From assembly GCF_036227605.1 (NCBI RefSeq), contig NZ_CP109487.1, forward strand, positions 3,484,001-3,548,000: a DNA stretch of 64,000 nucleotides, in the 5' to 3' direction. The notes beneath the pieces were generated by a model that searched no databases, was not told the origin of the DNA, and was given only the letters and a program-made list of their open reading frames with translations. Shown here in pieces: positions 63,862-64,000 of the stretch. The first letter of the stretch is position 1. Every line of letters begins with the position of its first letter. The DNA comes from Streptomyces sp. NBC_01439 (GTDB taxonomy: Bacteria; Actinomycetota; Actinomycetes; Streptomycetales; Streptomycetaceae). A program made the position numbers and the translations under genes.

Positions 63862-64000
63862 TCACTGGACGCGCTCCACCACGGCGACTTCCGAGAACTC
63901 CCGCACGAACGTCAAATGCCCCGTGCGACCCGTGTGCGCGATGCACATGTCGCTGCACTCGTCCGCGTTCCCTGTCGGCACGGAATGCCAGTCGCAGCCG
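63862..64000 (-). CDS. Unidentified protein, C-terminal 45 residues (5' partial)
   Basis: An open minus-strand frame enters from the right edge and stops at 63862-63864. It reads GCDWHSVPTGNADECSDMC, then FVREFSEVAVVERVQ at the end. Three cysteines and the CDWHS start suggest a small metal-binding or disulfide protein. It ends 25 bases before the adenosylhomocysteinase-like gene and is probably in the same operon. The function cannot be told. Confidence 0.55.
   Translation of the reverse strand, partial: GCDWHSVPTGNADECSDMCIAHTGRTGHLTFVREFSEVAVVERVQ

Overview
The window is very GC-rich, with strong third-position G/C bias, GTG and TTG starts, conservon genes, nickel superoxide dismutase, an ECF41 sigma factor and rare TTA codons. 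All of this points to a Streptomyces chromosome. About the first 35 kb and a few later stretches look like core genome. From about 36 kb on, the sequence becomes more accessory, with duplicated segments, broken genes and a peptide-modification/conflict cluster.

Layout. 0.1-3.0 kb: a wall-synthesis pair (FtsW/RodA-like protein and class B penicillin-binding protein). 3.1-7.7 kb: small SHOCT-type genes, a hydrolase remnant, an AhpD-like peroxidase with its ECF41 sigma factor, and a secreted NlpC/P60 hydrolase. 7.6-13.4 kb: a complete conservon (sensor kinase, roadblock protein, DUF742 protein, GTPase) ending in a styrene-monooxygenase-like flavoprotein. 13.8-20 kb: a PP2C-like phosphatase, a MarR regulator, Lon protease behind an HspR-type (HAIR) operator, a DUF4240-like protein and a helical-repeat protein. 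20-26.6 kb: a DUF4097 lipoprotein, a rhodanese, a GT-C membrane glycosyltransferase, a lipoprotein, and a TetR regulator divergent from a frameshifted family 3 glycoside hydrolase. 26.9-35.7 kb: a two-component system, the large 2-oxoglutarate decarboxylase/dehydrogenase Kgd, and a three-gene ABC transporter.

36-42 kb is a patchwork: a coiled-coil protein, a small secreted four-cysteine protein, a 29-bp copy of the kgd 3' end, an AbiEii-type nucleotidyltransferase with a small partner, and a 305-bp direct repeat bracketing an acetyltransferase and a TTA-containing regulator.

42.1-55.1 kb holds the most striking system, all on the minus strand: trypsin-VMAP-like protease, MoxR ATPase, vWA/TPR protein, FxSxx precursor peptide, radical SAM FxsB, HExxH peptide-modifying protein, and a TIR-like/NTPase/TPR protein (FxsT). 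It combines a MoxR-vWA-VMAP conflict module with a cyclophane-forming RiPP pathway. The moxR gene carries a TTA codon, which suggests bldA control.

55.2-59.9 kb: a small TTG-started DUF6104-like gene, then a tightly overlapped minus-strand run (primase-polymerase-like protein, CxxC protein, Pro-rich 42-residue peptide, isoaspartyl-methyltransferase-like protein with a TTA codon), divergent from an HTH regulator and an HD phosphohydrolase. 60-61.6 kb: SodN, its protease SodX and a CGNR regulator. A methyltransferase cut off at about 62.04 kb marks a junction into another accessory segment (NUDIX, adenosylhomocysteinase-like protein, and a Cys-containing protein running off the end).
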